Positions 1 to 8,525 are shown, counted from the first letter of the stretch. The stretch: DNA of 64,000 bases from Runella defluvii (GCF_014195535.1 NZ_JACIBY010000001.1:970669-1034668); one strand, 5' to 3'. A program made the numbers and translations. Notes: generated by a model not told the origin, from the sequence alone.

Positions 1-26
1 CACGAGGCTGGAGCCTCGCGCCATCG
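1..26. repeat. Fragment of the dispersed palindromic repeat
   Basis: The first bases carry a GAGGCTGGAGCCTC palindrome followed by GCGCCATCG. This matches the right end of the repeat units found at 6801-6920 and 8076-8525. The rest of the unit lies beyond the window edge. Its position upstream of the AT-rich pair at 114-3108 suggests these repeats flank accessory genes. Confidence 0.45.
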
Positions 27-42
27 AAATAATAATATAAAA

Positions 43-50
43 TAATTTTG
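43..50 (+). promoter_or_regulatory. Putative -7 element for the NACHT/RelA-SpoT pair
   Basis: TAATTTTG fits the Bacteroidota -7 consensus TAnnTTTG. It lies 63 bases before the ATG at 114. No good TTTG is seen about 20 bases upstream, so this is a half-supported promoter. Confidence 0.35.
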
Positions 51-113
51 TTCTAACTAATTATATTAATAAATTGCCAGCAGAGGATTTTATTAGCACA
101 ATTTATAAGTATA

Positions 114-2234
114 ATGATTAATGTAGATGATTTAGTCAAAGTTTATCAGTCTTACGGCTTTGAAAAGGAAGAAATAACAACTAAAGACATTGTCGTTTTT
201 TCATATAAACAAAGTCGTTACTTCGGAGTTGATATTGTCCCTTTAGCTCAAAATCAACAAATTGAAGATTATGTCGAACGACTTAAAGTAGAGTATTCTC
301 AGAGTGGTTTTGCAACAACGATTAAATATATAAAAAATGAAAAAGAGGCTGAAATAGAGCTATTTAAGAGCTTTTTTTCATTTGATGCGACTAAAGCAAG
401 GCTAAAACGTAAATATTCTGAATTTGTCAAAAAACAAACGTATAACCTTTTAGGAAGCGATTATCAATATATAAGTTCGCCTTTTGAAATTTATAATGCT
501 GAAGGAGATGGAAATCTAATTGAGTTAGTCCATAATGTTATAACTACAGTAGAAAAAGCTCATTTGATTATAATTGAAGCGGCAGCAGGCTATGGGAAGA
601 CAAGTACTGCTTATCAAATTCTTCAAGCATTAATAGAAAATACTAACTTGATTATAAGTCCTATTCTAACAGAACTTGCCCGAAACCGAGGCGCAAATAT
701 ATTTCGCTATATCTTACTTGATGTAATTGATAAAGAGTTCCCAACTTTAAACTCTGAATTGGTAATTAAAGAAATACAAAATGGTAGAGTTCCGCTAATT
801 ATTGATGGTTTTGATGAATTACTAGATAAAATAAATCTTGAAGCTGATATGTCGTCGATTGACGAGATAGAGCCAATGTTAAATACAATTGGTGAGTTAC
901 TAGTTGGTCGGGCTAAAATTGTGTTAACAACTCGTAAAACGGCCATTTTTAATGATTATGAGTTTGAAAAATGGGCAAGTAAATGGGATAATAAATTTGA
1001 AATTATACGAATATCAATTAAAGAACCAAGCATAGAAGACTGGTTAGGCTATGATAGATGCCAAATTCTAGAAAATAATAATATGATTCTTCACCATTTA
1101 GCTAACCCTGTTATGTTAGCTTATTTAAAAAATCTAGATGAGGAAAGTTATATATCTGTAATTTCGAATGGTGAAAATTTGGTTGACCAGTATTTTCAAA
1201 AAATGTTGGAGAGAGAAAAAGATAGGCAGAACCTCTTGGCGACCCCAGAGACACAGCTTCTGATCTTCAAAAATGTTGTAAAATTATTGTTAGACTTAGA
1301 TAGCACCTCTGAAAAAAAAGAATTTTTCAAAGAAATAATAAAAGAACAAAATTTAAAAATACTAGAAAGTACACGCTTACTATATCCTGAAAAACCAACT
1401 ATCGATAACCTAGTTGATATTCTAGCTACACATGCACTATTAGATCGAAAAGGTCGGGATGGAAACAAGATAGGTTTTATTAATGATTTTGTTCTAGGTG
1501 TATTTATTGGAGAAATTATTAATGAAACTGATATGCATTTATCTCAAAACATATATTCAGATTATATGATAGAATTAGCTGTTACAGCATATAGAGTTCA
1601 AAGTAACGAAAAAAAATATCAGCTTTGGGAAAAAATTGTCGAAATTAAAGAGAGATTTGGTGATTATACACTTTTTATATTTGATGTAACTCTATTAAAT
1701 CACCCAGCGTTTGATTATAACAGTCTTACTGTCAAAGAGATAAGTTTTGTGAATGTAGATTTTTCTATAAATAATATGCAAGAATCTATATTTATAAATT
1801 GTAGTTTTAGAAGTTGCCGTTTTGATTTCAAAAAACTTCAAGGAATGAGTTTTATAAGTTGTCATTTTTTGGAATGCGAATCTATTTTAAAAGATGAACA
1901 ATTTGAGGATTATCCCCAAATTGTTCTAATACAATGCACTCAGAAAAGCTGTACTATTCTAAGAGATGAAGAAATATATTCTCAAAATAATCAAGTAAAT
2001 ATGAATGAGTTGGAAATTGATATTTTAAATTTGCTTTGGGAATATAACGTTCACAGAAAGCATTATATAAGTGCAATAATTAGGAAAGTATATAATGCAA
2101 GTTATAGAAGGGTGAGTATTGCTCTGTATTCATTAGAAAGTAAAGGTTTAATTCAGATTAAAGGGAGCGAAATTCAATTTCAATTAAATAGAATAGATGA
2201 TATAAAAAAAATTCTTCATAAAGAAAATGATTGA
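114..2234 (+). CDS. NACHT-type STAND NTPase with pentapeptide-like C-terminal region
   Basis: This 706-residue protein is probably a signal-sensing NTPase of the NACHT/STAND class. Residues 159-164 (GYGKTS) form the P-loop, 228-236 (LIIDGFDEL) the Walker B with the acidic DGFDE pattern typical of NACHT domains, and TTRKT at 272-276 fits the sensor-1 strand. Residues 1-110 are an N-terminal domain I do not recognise. Around 555-620, repeated F-x-x-C/V-x-F steps suggest a short pentapeptide-like coil. The last 70 residues resemble a winged helix. There is no signal peptide or membrane segment. The stop overlaps the next gene by 8 bases, so the two are probably translationally coupled. The gene is much more AT-rich than the enzymes downstream, suggesting transfer. 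Bacterial NACHT proteins are known anti-phage sensors; that role here is inference. Confidence 0.8.
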   Translation: MINVDDLVKVYQSYGFEKEEITTKDIVVFSYKQSRYFGVDIVPLAQNQQIEDYVERLKVEYSQSGFATTIKYIKNEKEAEIELFKSFFSFDATKARLKRKYSEFVKKQTYNLLGSDYQYISSPFEIYNAEGDGNLIELVHNVITTVEKAHLIIIEAAAGYGKTSTAYQILQALIENTNLIISPILTELARNRGANIFRYILLDVIDKEFPTLNSELVIKEIQNGRVPLIIDGFDELLDKINLEADMSSIDEIEPMLNTIGELLVGRAKIVLTTRKTAIFNDYEFEKWASKWDNKFEIIRISIKEPSIEDWLGYDRCQILENNNMILHHLANPVMLAYLKNLDEESYISVISNGENLVDQYFQKMLEREKDRQNLLATPETQLLIFKNVVKLLLDLDSTSEKKEFFKEIIKEQNLKILESTRLLYPEKPTIDNLVDILATHALLDRKGRDGNKIGFINDFVLGVFIGEIINETDMHLSQNIYSDYMIELAVTAYRVQSNEKKYQLWEKIVEIKERFGDYTLFIFDVTLLNHPAFDYNSLTVKEISFVNVDFSINNMQESIFINCSFRSCRFDFKKLQGMSFISCHFLECESILKDEQFEDYPQIVLIQCTQKSCTILRDEEIYSQNNQVNMNELEIDILNLLWEYNVHRKHYISAIIRKVYNASYRRVSIALYSLESKGLIQIKGSEIQFQLNRIDDIKKILHKEND

Positions 2235-3108
2235 TTTAGAAAGAATTGCTAAAAGCATAGTTGATGAGATTGGTGAAGAAATAAGCCGTGCAGGTATCAT
2301 GCATAGAATATTTTATAGGTGTAAATCGAAAAATTCAACTGATTTAAAGATAATAAATAAGGGATATGATGGAGTCTCAACCTTTCTTAGGGATATGATT
2401 GGGATAAGAATTAATTTGTATTTTGTGGACGATTTGCCAATTGTAAGGAAAACGATGCTTTCTCGATATAAGAAAAAAGATGAAGCTGTTGACAAAATAA
2501 ACCAAACTGAGTTTAAACCTACCAGAATTAATTACGTATTTGATCTTCCAGAAGAATATAAATTAGAATTTAGTGAATCAATAAATGATAATCGTATTGA
2601 TAATACCTTTGAACTACAATTAAGAACAGTCCTCTCTGAAGGGTGGCATGAAGTAGAACACGACCTCAGATATAAACATATCGAGCACTGGAATAATCAT
2701 GATGATCTTGGTCGTGTTTTAAACGGAATACTTGCTTCACTTGAAACTAACGATTGGACAATGCTTTCTCTTCTTGATACCCTATCATACAAGCATTATA
2801 AAAGTGGTAACTGGGATGCTATGTTACGAACAAAATTGCGTATGCGTTTGGATAGTAGTGTGCATCTAACACCAGATATAGAAAAGCTATTTCAAAAAGA
2901 TCATAATTTAGTTAAAAGTATATTTAAACTTAACAGGGGTAAATTATTGAGCCACTTATTAGATAGTCAGGTGAAATTTCCCCTTACTATTAATAATATT
3001 GTATATTTTTTGAATTCATGTTATTTACAATGTGATTCAATCAACGAGTTGGTTCCAGAAGTAATGCGTAAGACCTTTGATCAGATTAAAGATTACAATT
3101 TACAATAG
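2227..3108 (+). CDS. RelA/SpoT-domain nucleotidyltransferase, likely effector of the NACHT pair
   Basis: This 293-residue protein has the synthetase-type RelA/SpoT fold and no HD hydrolase domain. R31, K33, S37 and K41 reproduce the RxK...S...K spacing of the ATP site. D56 in RDMIGIRI matches the metal-binding Asp, and E129 in FELQLRT matches the catalytic Glu, followed by WHEVEHDLRYK. The Y-x-x-x-H motif that usually binds the acceptor nucleotide is absent; the aligned stretch reads F-K-P-T-R (about 96-100). The C-terminal 130 residues are helical and unrecognised. Known relatives make (p)ppGpp, and toxic small alarmone synthetases make ppApp or pyrophosphorylate tRNA ends. The altered acceptor site leaves the substrate open. 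The ATG lies inside the end of the NACHT gene, so both are one transcript. The likely job is a growth-arresting effector triggered by the NTPase (inference). Confidence 0.75.
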   Translation: MIDLERIAKSIVDEIGEEISRAGIMHRIFYRCKSKNSTDLKIINKGYDGVSTFLRDMIGIRINLYFVDDLPIVRKTMLSRYKKKDEAVDKINQTEFKPTRINYVFDLPEEYKLEFSESINDNRIDNTFELQLRTVLSEGWHEVEHDLRYKHIEHWNNHDDLGRVLNGILASLETNDWTMLSLLDTLSYKHYKSGNWDAMLRTKLRMRLDSSVHLTPDIEKLFQKDHNLVKSIFKLNRGKLLSHLLDSQVKFPLTINNIVYFLNSCYLQCDSINELVPEVMRKTFDQIKDYNLQ

Positions 3109-3219
3109 AGTTTGTACTTTGCGTTAGTTATTCATAAGTATTAAACATAGCGAATTCAACAATAAAGTTTATAACAATGAAACACATTACAAAGTAAATT
3201 TTTGTGATTCTGAAAGTTT

Positions 3220-3277
3220 GATACCTTCCCGAAAGTTTCAGAACTTTCGGGAAGGTATCAAAACTTTCGGGAAGGGG
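3220..3277. repeat. CTTCCCGAAAGT hairpin repeat, locus 1
   Basis: An 18-bp perfect stem (3220-3237 with 3242-3259, loop TCAG) is followed by a further half copy to 3277. The core CTTCCCGAAAGT/ACTTTCGGGAAG recurs at 4771-4823 and 27960-27993. It lies between the convergent genes ending at 3108 and 3258 and could act as a bidirectional terminator. It also supplies the stop codon and last residues of the minus-strand gene. Apart from it, 3109-3219 shows nothing recognisable. Confidence 0.7.
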
Positions 3278-4730
3278 CTACCAAAACCCGTTCTGGCTTC
3301 GCCATTTCCGTGGTCATTTGGCGGGGCAAGCGAAATACTTCCCCTTTTTGATTGGCAAAATAGAGCGATGATTCCGACGGCTGACGCGCGTGCCCATCTG
3401 CCCAAAACGCGTAAAAATCGGGATGAACATGGGCAGGCCGACGCACGTATGAATGATTATAAACGCTGTTTTGGGTCAAAGAAGGCTGCTTTTTCCACGT
3501 TTTGCCTTGGTTGTTGCTCACCCACACGCCCACTTCTCCGCCCGTGCCGTACGGCTGAGGGCCTGCTTCCACGGGGCCGATGATTTTCCAACGATTGGTA
3601 TTTTCGATGTACAACGACCCCATGTCATAGTTATGGTCAGAAAGGGCGACGGTAGCAATGTCCCACGCTTTGCCGTTCCAAGCCGCCACCTGCCACGTAT
3701 GCGGGCCTTGGGCTGGCCCTGGGTCGGGGCCTTTGCTGGTGACGTAAAGAATGACGGGATAGCCTTTGGAAGTATGAGCCACATCGTTGATATATACATT
3801 CAAGCCCAACGACTGATAGTCTTTGACCAATGCCGCGTTTTGAGGCGTAGCCAGCGGCAACTGAACCGTTTCTTCCGCCGCATTTTGCCACGTTTTACCA
3901 AAATCAGCGGTTTCGACGTAGTACAAATTGGTTCGATAATCTAGCCCAGCCCCTTTTTCAGTATCAGGGTGCATGTTAAATGACGTACCAATTTTGTTTT
4001 TCCACTGCCCACTGGTCTGATAATGCCCTTCTTGAATGGTGCCAATATTCTTGATTGCTGACCATTTGAGTCCGTCCAAACTTGTTATAAAACCGATGGT
4101 GCGACGCGGTTTTTTAGCGCCGTACTTTAAGATTCCTCGTTCGTAGTGGGTCATCAAATGAAAAAAACCGTTGCCTTTTTGGTAATAACTTTGCAAGTAC
4201 GAAAAGTTATTAAAGGCCGTTTCTTGGCCATTTTTGATGAAAGTAGCTTCGATTTTATCAAAAGCGCTGATGTCGTACGGCTTGCGGCTGCGGTGAAGGT
4301 ACGACGGGCGTTCTACCCCGTGAGAAGTCGAAAATACCCAAATATAGCCTTGGGCGTCGATGTTCAAGACGGGATTATCGTGGGCGTCATCGGTGGCTTT
4401 GTCGAGTACAATGGTGGGTTTTGAAACCAGCCCCGTTTGGTGGTCGTAAAAGGCTATTTCGTGCAGAAGGCTTGGTTTGGCGGCTTTGGAAGCCCCTCCG
4501 TAACAAAAAAACGTTTTGTTTACCTCTGGACTATACACCGCAAAAGGGTTATGGTTGGATGGATACGTTCCCAATCCACCGCTGTATTTGTGGACGTATT
4601 CGTTGTCTAATTTACCAATATGATACCAAATACCTCGAAAACCATCATCGGTTTGGTTGAGGGTTTGCGCTTGCAGCGATGGCAGGCAAAAAACGGTCAA
4701 TGCAATGGCGTAGAAAAAGGTGTTTTTCAT
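3258..4730 (-). CDS. Secreted BNR_4-type beta-propeller protein, possible polysaccharide lyase
   Basis: This 490-residue protein has a clear signal peptide (cleavage after about residue 21, LQA-Q) and the repeated Trp/Gly/Asp blades of the BNR_4 family (BNR repeat-containing family member, PF15892). Early sequence DDGFRGIWYHIG is typical of the group. Families PL24 and PL25 ulvan lyases share this fold, so it may cleave a uronic-acid polysaccharide, but a specific catalytic assignment cannot be made by eye. It follows the heparinase-like lyase at 4832-6715 on the same strand, 101 bases away with a hairpin between. The last residues (APSRKF) are encoded by the repeat at 3261-3277, so the C-terminus looks recently reset by that element. 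Confidence 0.7.
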   Translation of the reverse strand: MKNTFFYAIALTVFCLPSLQAQTLNQTDDGFRGIWYHIGKLDNEYVHKYSGGLGTYPSNHNPFAVYSPEVNKTFFCYGGASKAAKPSLLHEIAFYDHQTGLVSKPTIVLDKATDDAHDNPVLNIDAQGYIWVFSTSHGVERPSYLHRSRKPYDISAFDKIEATFIKNGQETAFNNFSYLQSYYQKGNGFFHLMTHYERGILKYGAKKPRRTIGFITSLDGLKWSAIKNIGTIQEGHYQTSGQWKNKIGTSFNMHPDTEKGAGLDYRTNLYYVETADFGKTWQNAAEETVQLPLATPQNAALVKDYQSLGLNVYINDVAHTSKGYPVILYVTSKGPDPGPAQGPHTWQVAAWNGKAWDIATVALSDHNYDMGSLYIENTNRWKIIGPVEAGPQPYGTGGEVGVWVSNNQGKTWKKQPSLTQNSVYNHSYVRRPAHVHPDFYAFWADGHARQPSESSLYFANQKGEVFRLPRQMTTEMAKPERVLVAPSRKF

Positions 4731-4770
4731 TGGTTTTTTGGGGGTTGTGGTAGAATAGGGCTTCTGATTA

Positions 4771-4823
4771 CCTTCCCGAAAGTTCTGATTACCTTCCCGA
4801 AAGTTTCAGAACTTTCGGGAAGG
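4771..4823. repeat. CTTCCCGAAAGT hairpin repeat, locus 2
   Basis: A perfect 14-bp stem at 4792-4805 and 4810-4823 (loop TCAG) is preceded by a half copy at 4771-4784. It lies between two minus-strand genes, just after the stop of the lyase at 4832, where it could attenuate read-through into the BNR gene. Loop and stem are the same as at 3220-3259. Confidence 0.7.
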
Positions 4824-4831
4824 GGGCAAAA

Positions 4832-6715
4832 TTACCTCCTCCAGTCTTTTAACGAGGGGATTTTGGTATCTTCATTCACCGAAATACCCTCGGGAATGAG
4901 CTGGACATTAATGATTTGGGACGTATTGGAGGGTAGCGTTAATTCAAAACCCACCAGTGTCGTGCCAGGATTGGGGGCATCGTAATCGTGGGTAGGTTGT
5001 GTTGACCACGTTTTAAGGGTCACGCTGGCGGGTTCCATGACTTTGAGCTGCACTCGTTTCCCGTTTTGGAACAATTCAGCGCTACCGTTGGCACCTATTC
5101 GTACCTCCGCGGGTGTCAGCATGGCCCAGCGCACCACCGTTGGTTTGTCGGAAGTCGTAATCTCGTCTTTCACCACTACGTATTTTTGGTCGATAATCGC
5201 CAGTCCACGCTTGGCGATCGCAACCGCATTTCGATACACCGATGTCATATCCGTGGTGGCACTCAAAAACACGGGGCGTTGGGTGAAACTGGTGATTCGG
5301 GCGTAGCCGTCCACGAGTTGAAAACCATTGTCGAAAGCCAACGTGCTGTGAGCTAGGTTGTTGTATCGATGCACTTGCCAGCGTTCGGCCTCTTGTTCGC
5401 GTCCCCATAATTTCACCCCTTTGGATTCCAACGACTCGTATTCTTGCATGCCAAAGTCCATGCTCCAGCGTTCACCCAAGGCATCCATCACAAACGAACC
5501 AATGTCCATGTGCGCGTGATTGACCGACGGAGAGCCCGCTTTTAGCCCCACGTAAATGGCGTTGGGGTCGGTCCATGAAGTCCGCATGAGCGCGACGGGA
5601 TTTTTGCCTTGACCCACCCACGCCAACGCACTTGGCGCAGGAGCAGTACTGATTTTCAGGTTTTTACCCCAAATCAACGCCGCAGGAAGGATACGGTCTT
5701 TGGTGACGGAGGGGGATAAATTTTCAAATGCTTTTTTCTGTAAAAACAACAAAGAGGCGTCGTTGGTACGTTCGGCAAACCAGCACAAAGTAGGGTTCAG
5801 TCCGCCCGAGCCGCTTCCTGCGTCGGAATAGTTGAAAGTCTTGCCCGACGTTCCTACCATTTGCTGCACATAACTGCCCGTATTCAAAAAACCACGCCCC
5901 CGCGACAACCCAAATTCGCTGCCCAAAGCGCGGTTGATAGCGCTCAAAAACAGCACGTTAAAGCTCGTGCCGTAGCCCCAGTAGCTGTATCCTTCGGGGT
6001 AAGCGCCGTCGGGGTTGTAGTCTTCCATCGGGAGTTTGATGGATTCGATGGCACGGTCGATGATTTGTTTGGCCAATTCGGGTTTGTCTTCAAAAATCGC
6101 CAATGCGCCGTACGTCATGCCTGCATTGCACACCTGATTCCAGTTGTGCGACGCCTTTAGCCAACTGTTGTATTTGGCATCCAACGAAGGCTCTAAACCT
6201 TTTTTCAAAATGGCCTCTCGCAACACGGGCAGCGAACTTTTTTGGAGGTCGTGGTACAGCCAATCGTAGCCAATCGCCACGGCCATCGTCATTTCGCCCA
6301 CGTCCAAAAAATGAGAAGGGTTCCAGTCCGAAAACTGCGCCACGGTCAGCAGTTCGGTCTCCGCCCGCTTTAAGTAAGCAGGGTTTTTGGTAGTACGGTA
6401 GGCATACGACAGGTAGAAAATTCGACGCAATGCCTCCCGCGATTTGTCCAATAGCCGCCGTCCAATCTGTATCCGTTGCAGAGGTTCGAGGGCAATCATA
6501 TTGTCGCACTCGGCCACAATGGCTTGGTGGAGTTTTGCCCACGATTTATCCGAAGAAATGTTTTTTAAAATCTCCTTTTCCTCTCCCTTCAGCAGCATGA
6601 TTCGCGGGTGCGCAGGGACGTTGGTGCTGGTTGATACGTGTTTTAGCTGCGCTTGAAGGGTGAAATGCAGGCACAAAACGCCCAAAAAGCTGAGTAGAAA
6701 TGATGTTCTTTTCAT
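4832..6715 (-). CDS. Heparinase II/III-like polysaccharide lyase
   Basis: This 627-residue protein is probably a periplasmic or secreted lyase acting on a uronic-acid-containing polysaccharide. A signal peptide ends near residue 22 (LQA-Q). Residues 60-330 form the alpha/alpha toroid domain, with SHNWNQVCNAG at 189-199 and PEGYSYWGYG at 240-249 as likely Asn and Tyr active-site segments. NHAHMDIGSF at 399-408 begins the C-terminal beta-sandwich and supplies the conserved His. The order and spacing fit the Hep_II_III families (PL12, PL15, PL17, PL21); the substrate cannot be read from the sequence. A TACTTTTG element at 6774-6781 lies 58 bases upstream. It is likely co-transcribed with the BNR gene. 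Confidence 0.8.
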   Translation of the reverse strand: MKRTSFLLSFLGVLCLHFTLQAQLKHVSTSTNVPAHPRIMLLKGEEKEILKNISSDKSWAKLHQAIVAECDNMIALEPLQRIQIGRRLLDKSREALRRIFYLSYAYRTTKNPAYLKRAETELLTVAQFSDWNPSHFLDVGEMTMAVAIGYDWLYHDLQKSSLPVLREAILKKGLEPSLDAKYNSWLKASHNWNQVCNAGMTYGALAIFEDKPELAKQIIDRAIESIKLPMEDYNPDGAYPEGYSYWGYGTSFNVLFLSAINRALGSEFGLSRGRGFLNTGSYVQQMVGTSGKTFNYSDAGSGSGGLNPTLCWFAERTNDASLLFLQKKAFENLSPSVTKDRILPAALIWGKNLKISTAPAPSALAWVGQGKNPVALMRTSWTDPNAIYVGLKAGSPSVNHAHMDIGSFVMDALGERWSMDFGMQEYESLESKGVKLWGREQEAERWQVHRYNNLAHSTLAFDNGFQLVDGYARITSFTQRPVFLSATTDMTSVYRNAVAIAKRGLAIIDQKYVVVKDEITTSDKPTVVRWAMLTPAEVRIGANGSAELFQNGKRVQLKVMEPASVTLKTWSTQPTHDYDAPNPGTTLVGFELTLPSNTSQIINVQLIPEGISVNEDTKIPSLKDWRR

Positions 6716-6773
6716 TGGTGGATGCGTACTAAATTAGGAAGTCGCTAGGCATTGATTCTTACCTACGATGGGG

Positions 6774-6781
6774 CAAAAGTA
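6774..6781 (-). promoter_or_regulatory. -7 element upstream of the heparinase-like gene
   Basis: On the minus strand this reads TACTTTTG, a full match to TAnnTTTG, and would give a leader of about 50 bases before the ATG at 6715. No convincing -33 TTTG is seen. Confidence 0.4.
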
Positions 6782-6800
6782 CGATTTTTTAGTCGATGCA

Positions 6801-6920
6801 CGATAGCGCGGGCGTATCGCTCGTGCTCACTAGTTTGAGGCTTCTAGCCTTGGAAGGGCAAAATGACAAGCTAGAAGCTTGAGAATCAAAGACACGAAGT
6901 GGCACGCTCGCGCCATCAGG
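6801..6920. repeat. Dispersed copy of the 165-bp palindromic repeat
   Basis: The stretch runs from CGATAGCGCGGGCGTATCGC to CGCGCCATCAGG and aligns with the three tandem units at 8076-8525 with scattered differences. It keeps the AGGCTTCTAG...CTAGAAGCTT inverted arms. It occupies most of the gap between the lyase and the cassette-like gene at 6947, and marks the left border of the AT-rich block. Confidence 0.7.
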
Positions 6921-6946
6921 GGATGCAAGACAAATGTTTTGTTTCG

Positions 6947-8005
6947 TCAGTATGGTTTGAACTTTTCAAATGTCTTTCCATTAAATTTATATGCACCATT
7001 TTCGTGTGTGCCAAGCCAAAGGTCGCCATTGTTGTCTTTGTAAATACTGAATAAAGTAATGTCTTTGGAGTTGACTTGAACGGTAAAGTGCGTAATTTTT
7101 GTTCCATCATATTTCCAAACTCCATCACGATACGTTACAAACCACAAATTATTCTCGTTGTCTCTTACCGTTGAAAGATACTCATTTAGACCTCTTGTAT
7201 TTTTTCCATCTAAACTGCCAATGCTTTCGTGTCTTGTATAAAAGGTATTGTTTTTTAAAGTTGTACTGTCGTAAACACTATAACGGTTTTCGGTATTAAA
7301 CCAAAAGTCGCCATTTTTGTCTTCTGTAATAGAACGCACTCCATTTGCTCCTTCGTTGCGAAATTCTGTCACATCTTCTTCGGTAATCCAGTCGAATGAT
7401 TTTCCATCGTAACGACACACGCCAACTGGATTGGTGCCAAACCAAATGTTACCTTTTCGGTCTCTATAAATGCTGTAAACTTCAAATGGATTGTTAAGTT
7501 TGGGGGGCTTGGGAAGTGTCAATTCATACCAGGTATTTCCATCAAAACGATAAACTTTTTGTTTGTCTTGATAAGCATTTTTTAGCCACAAATCATTCGC
7601 TTCCAGTTTCCATTCATTACTCGGAGTGGCTCTAATATTGGTAAATGATTTTCCGTCAAACTTTGTTATTGTAGCATTTGGGTTCATACCTGAGAAATAT
7701 AGGTTGCCCGAATCATCTTCTTTTATATCATCAACTCTATCAGTGTACAAACCGTGTTTTGTTGTGTAATTTATCAAGGTTTTACCATCATATTTGTACA
7801 CGCCTGTTTTCCAACTACCAAACCAATAATTATTTTTCTTGTCTTGGTAAATCACCATACTACTGCTTCCAAGTTCTTTTACAGTGTCGCCCTTTACCTT
7901 TATTTCTGTTAAAAGGAAAGAATGGTTTTTTGAATTAGAAGTTTGCCCATTGCACGAAGTGAAAATGGGTATAATACTGAAAATTAAGAGTATTGTTAAT
8001 TTCAT
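6947..8005 (-). CDS. Beta-propeller lipoprotein with two-component-regulator-type repeats
   Basis: This 352-residue protein starts with a lipoprotein signal (cleavage before Cys18 in FTSCNG). The remainder is made of tandem units of about 42-45 residues of the form D-x-x-G-N-x-W-F-G-T...Y-D-G-K, the Reg_prop pattern. In hybrid two-component sensors such propellers form the periplasmic glycan-sensing region. Here the propeller stands alone, with no membrane-spanning kinase attached and no kinase nearby. It is AT-rich and lies in the block of repeat-separated genes at 6.9-12.2 kb, so it is probably a mobile cassette. Function is unknown; a surface-exposed ligand-binding role is the most I can infer. 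Confidence 0.75.
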   Translation of the reverse strand: MKLTILLIFSIIPIFTSCNGQTSNSKNHSFLLTEIKVKGDTVKELGSSSMVIYQDKKNNYWFGSWKTGVYKYDGKTLINYTTKHGLYTDRVDDIKEDDSGNLYFSGMNPNATITKFDGKSFTNIRATPSNEWKLEANDLWLKNAYQDKQKVYRFDGNTWYELTLPKPPKLNNPFEVYSIYRDRKGNIWFGTNPVGVCRYDGKSFDWITEEDVTEFRNEGANGVRSITEDKNGDFWFNTENRYSVYDSTTLKNNTFYTRHESIGSLDGKNTRGLNEYLSTVRDNENNLWFVTYRDGVWKYDGTKITHFTVQVNSKDITLFSIYKDNNGDLWLGTHENGAYKFNGKTFEKFKPY

Positions 8006-8027
8006 CTCTGTTTGTTTATTGCTGCCT

Positions 8028-8066
8028 GTTATAGAATAGCCACCAACGTTTTAGCACGTAGTGAAG
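8028..8066. repeat. Partial attC-like arm
   Basis: GTTATAGAATA, then GCCACCAACGTTTTAGC, resembles the left arm of the attC-like sites at 9829 and 11013. The matching right arm (CACCCGCCATTGTG-CAAAA) is displaced, appearing at the end of each 165-bp unit at about 8210-8240 and 8376-8404. It looks like a site interrupted by the tandem repeat. Confidence 0.4.
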
Positions 8067-8075
8067 TAGCACAAA

Positions 8076-8525
8076 CCTACGATAGCGCGGGCGTATCGCT
8101 CGTGCTCACTATTCCGAGGCTTCTAACCTTGGAAAGGGAAAATACAAGGCTGGAAGCCTGATAATCAAAGACACGAACGTGACGTTCGAGCCATCGGGAA
8201 AAATGTTCAATGAACTACATCACCCGCCATTGTGTCAAAACCTACGATAGCGCGTGCGTATCGCTCGTGCTCACTATTCCGAGGCTTCTAGCCTTGGAAG
8301 GGAAAATGCAAGGCTGGAAGCCTGATAATTAAAGACACGAACGTGACGTTCGCGCCATCGGGAAAAATGTTCAATTGACCACATCACCCGCCATTGTGCC
8401 AAAACCTACGATAGCGCGTGCGTATCGCTCGTGCTCACTATTTCGAGGCTTCTAGCCTTGGAAGGGAAAATGCAAGGCTGGAAGCCTGATAATAAAAGAC
8501 ACGAACGTGACGTTCGCGCCATCGG
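8076..8525. repeat. Three tandem units of a 165-bp palindromic repeat
   Basis: Units begin at 8076, 8241 and 8405 (periods 165 and 164), each with CCTACGATAGCGCG. The third is cut short at about 8525. Each contains two inverted structures: AGGCTTCTAGCCTTG pairing with CAAGGCTGGAAGCCT (14 of 15), and CGAACG-TGA-CGTTCG. Units 1 and 2 end in an attC-like right arm. Related copies lie at 6801-6920 and at the window start. No coding role is evident, although one frame is open through the third unit. Confidence 0.8.

Noticed and set aside
3453-3944. Plus-strand open frames inside the BNR, lyase and alginate-lyase genes
   Set aside because: They lie antisense to clearly coding, signal-peptide-bearing genes and their translations have no recognisable features.
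6947-8005. Hybrid two-component sensor fragment
   Set aside because: The propeller has its own lipoprotein signal and ends normally; no kinase remnant follows.
8076-8525. CRISPR array
   Set aside because: Units are 165 bases and nearly identical along their full length, with no short-repeat/unique-spacer alternation and no cas genes.
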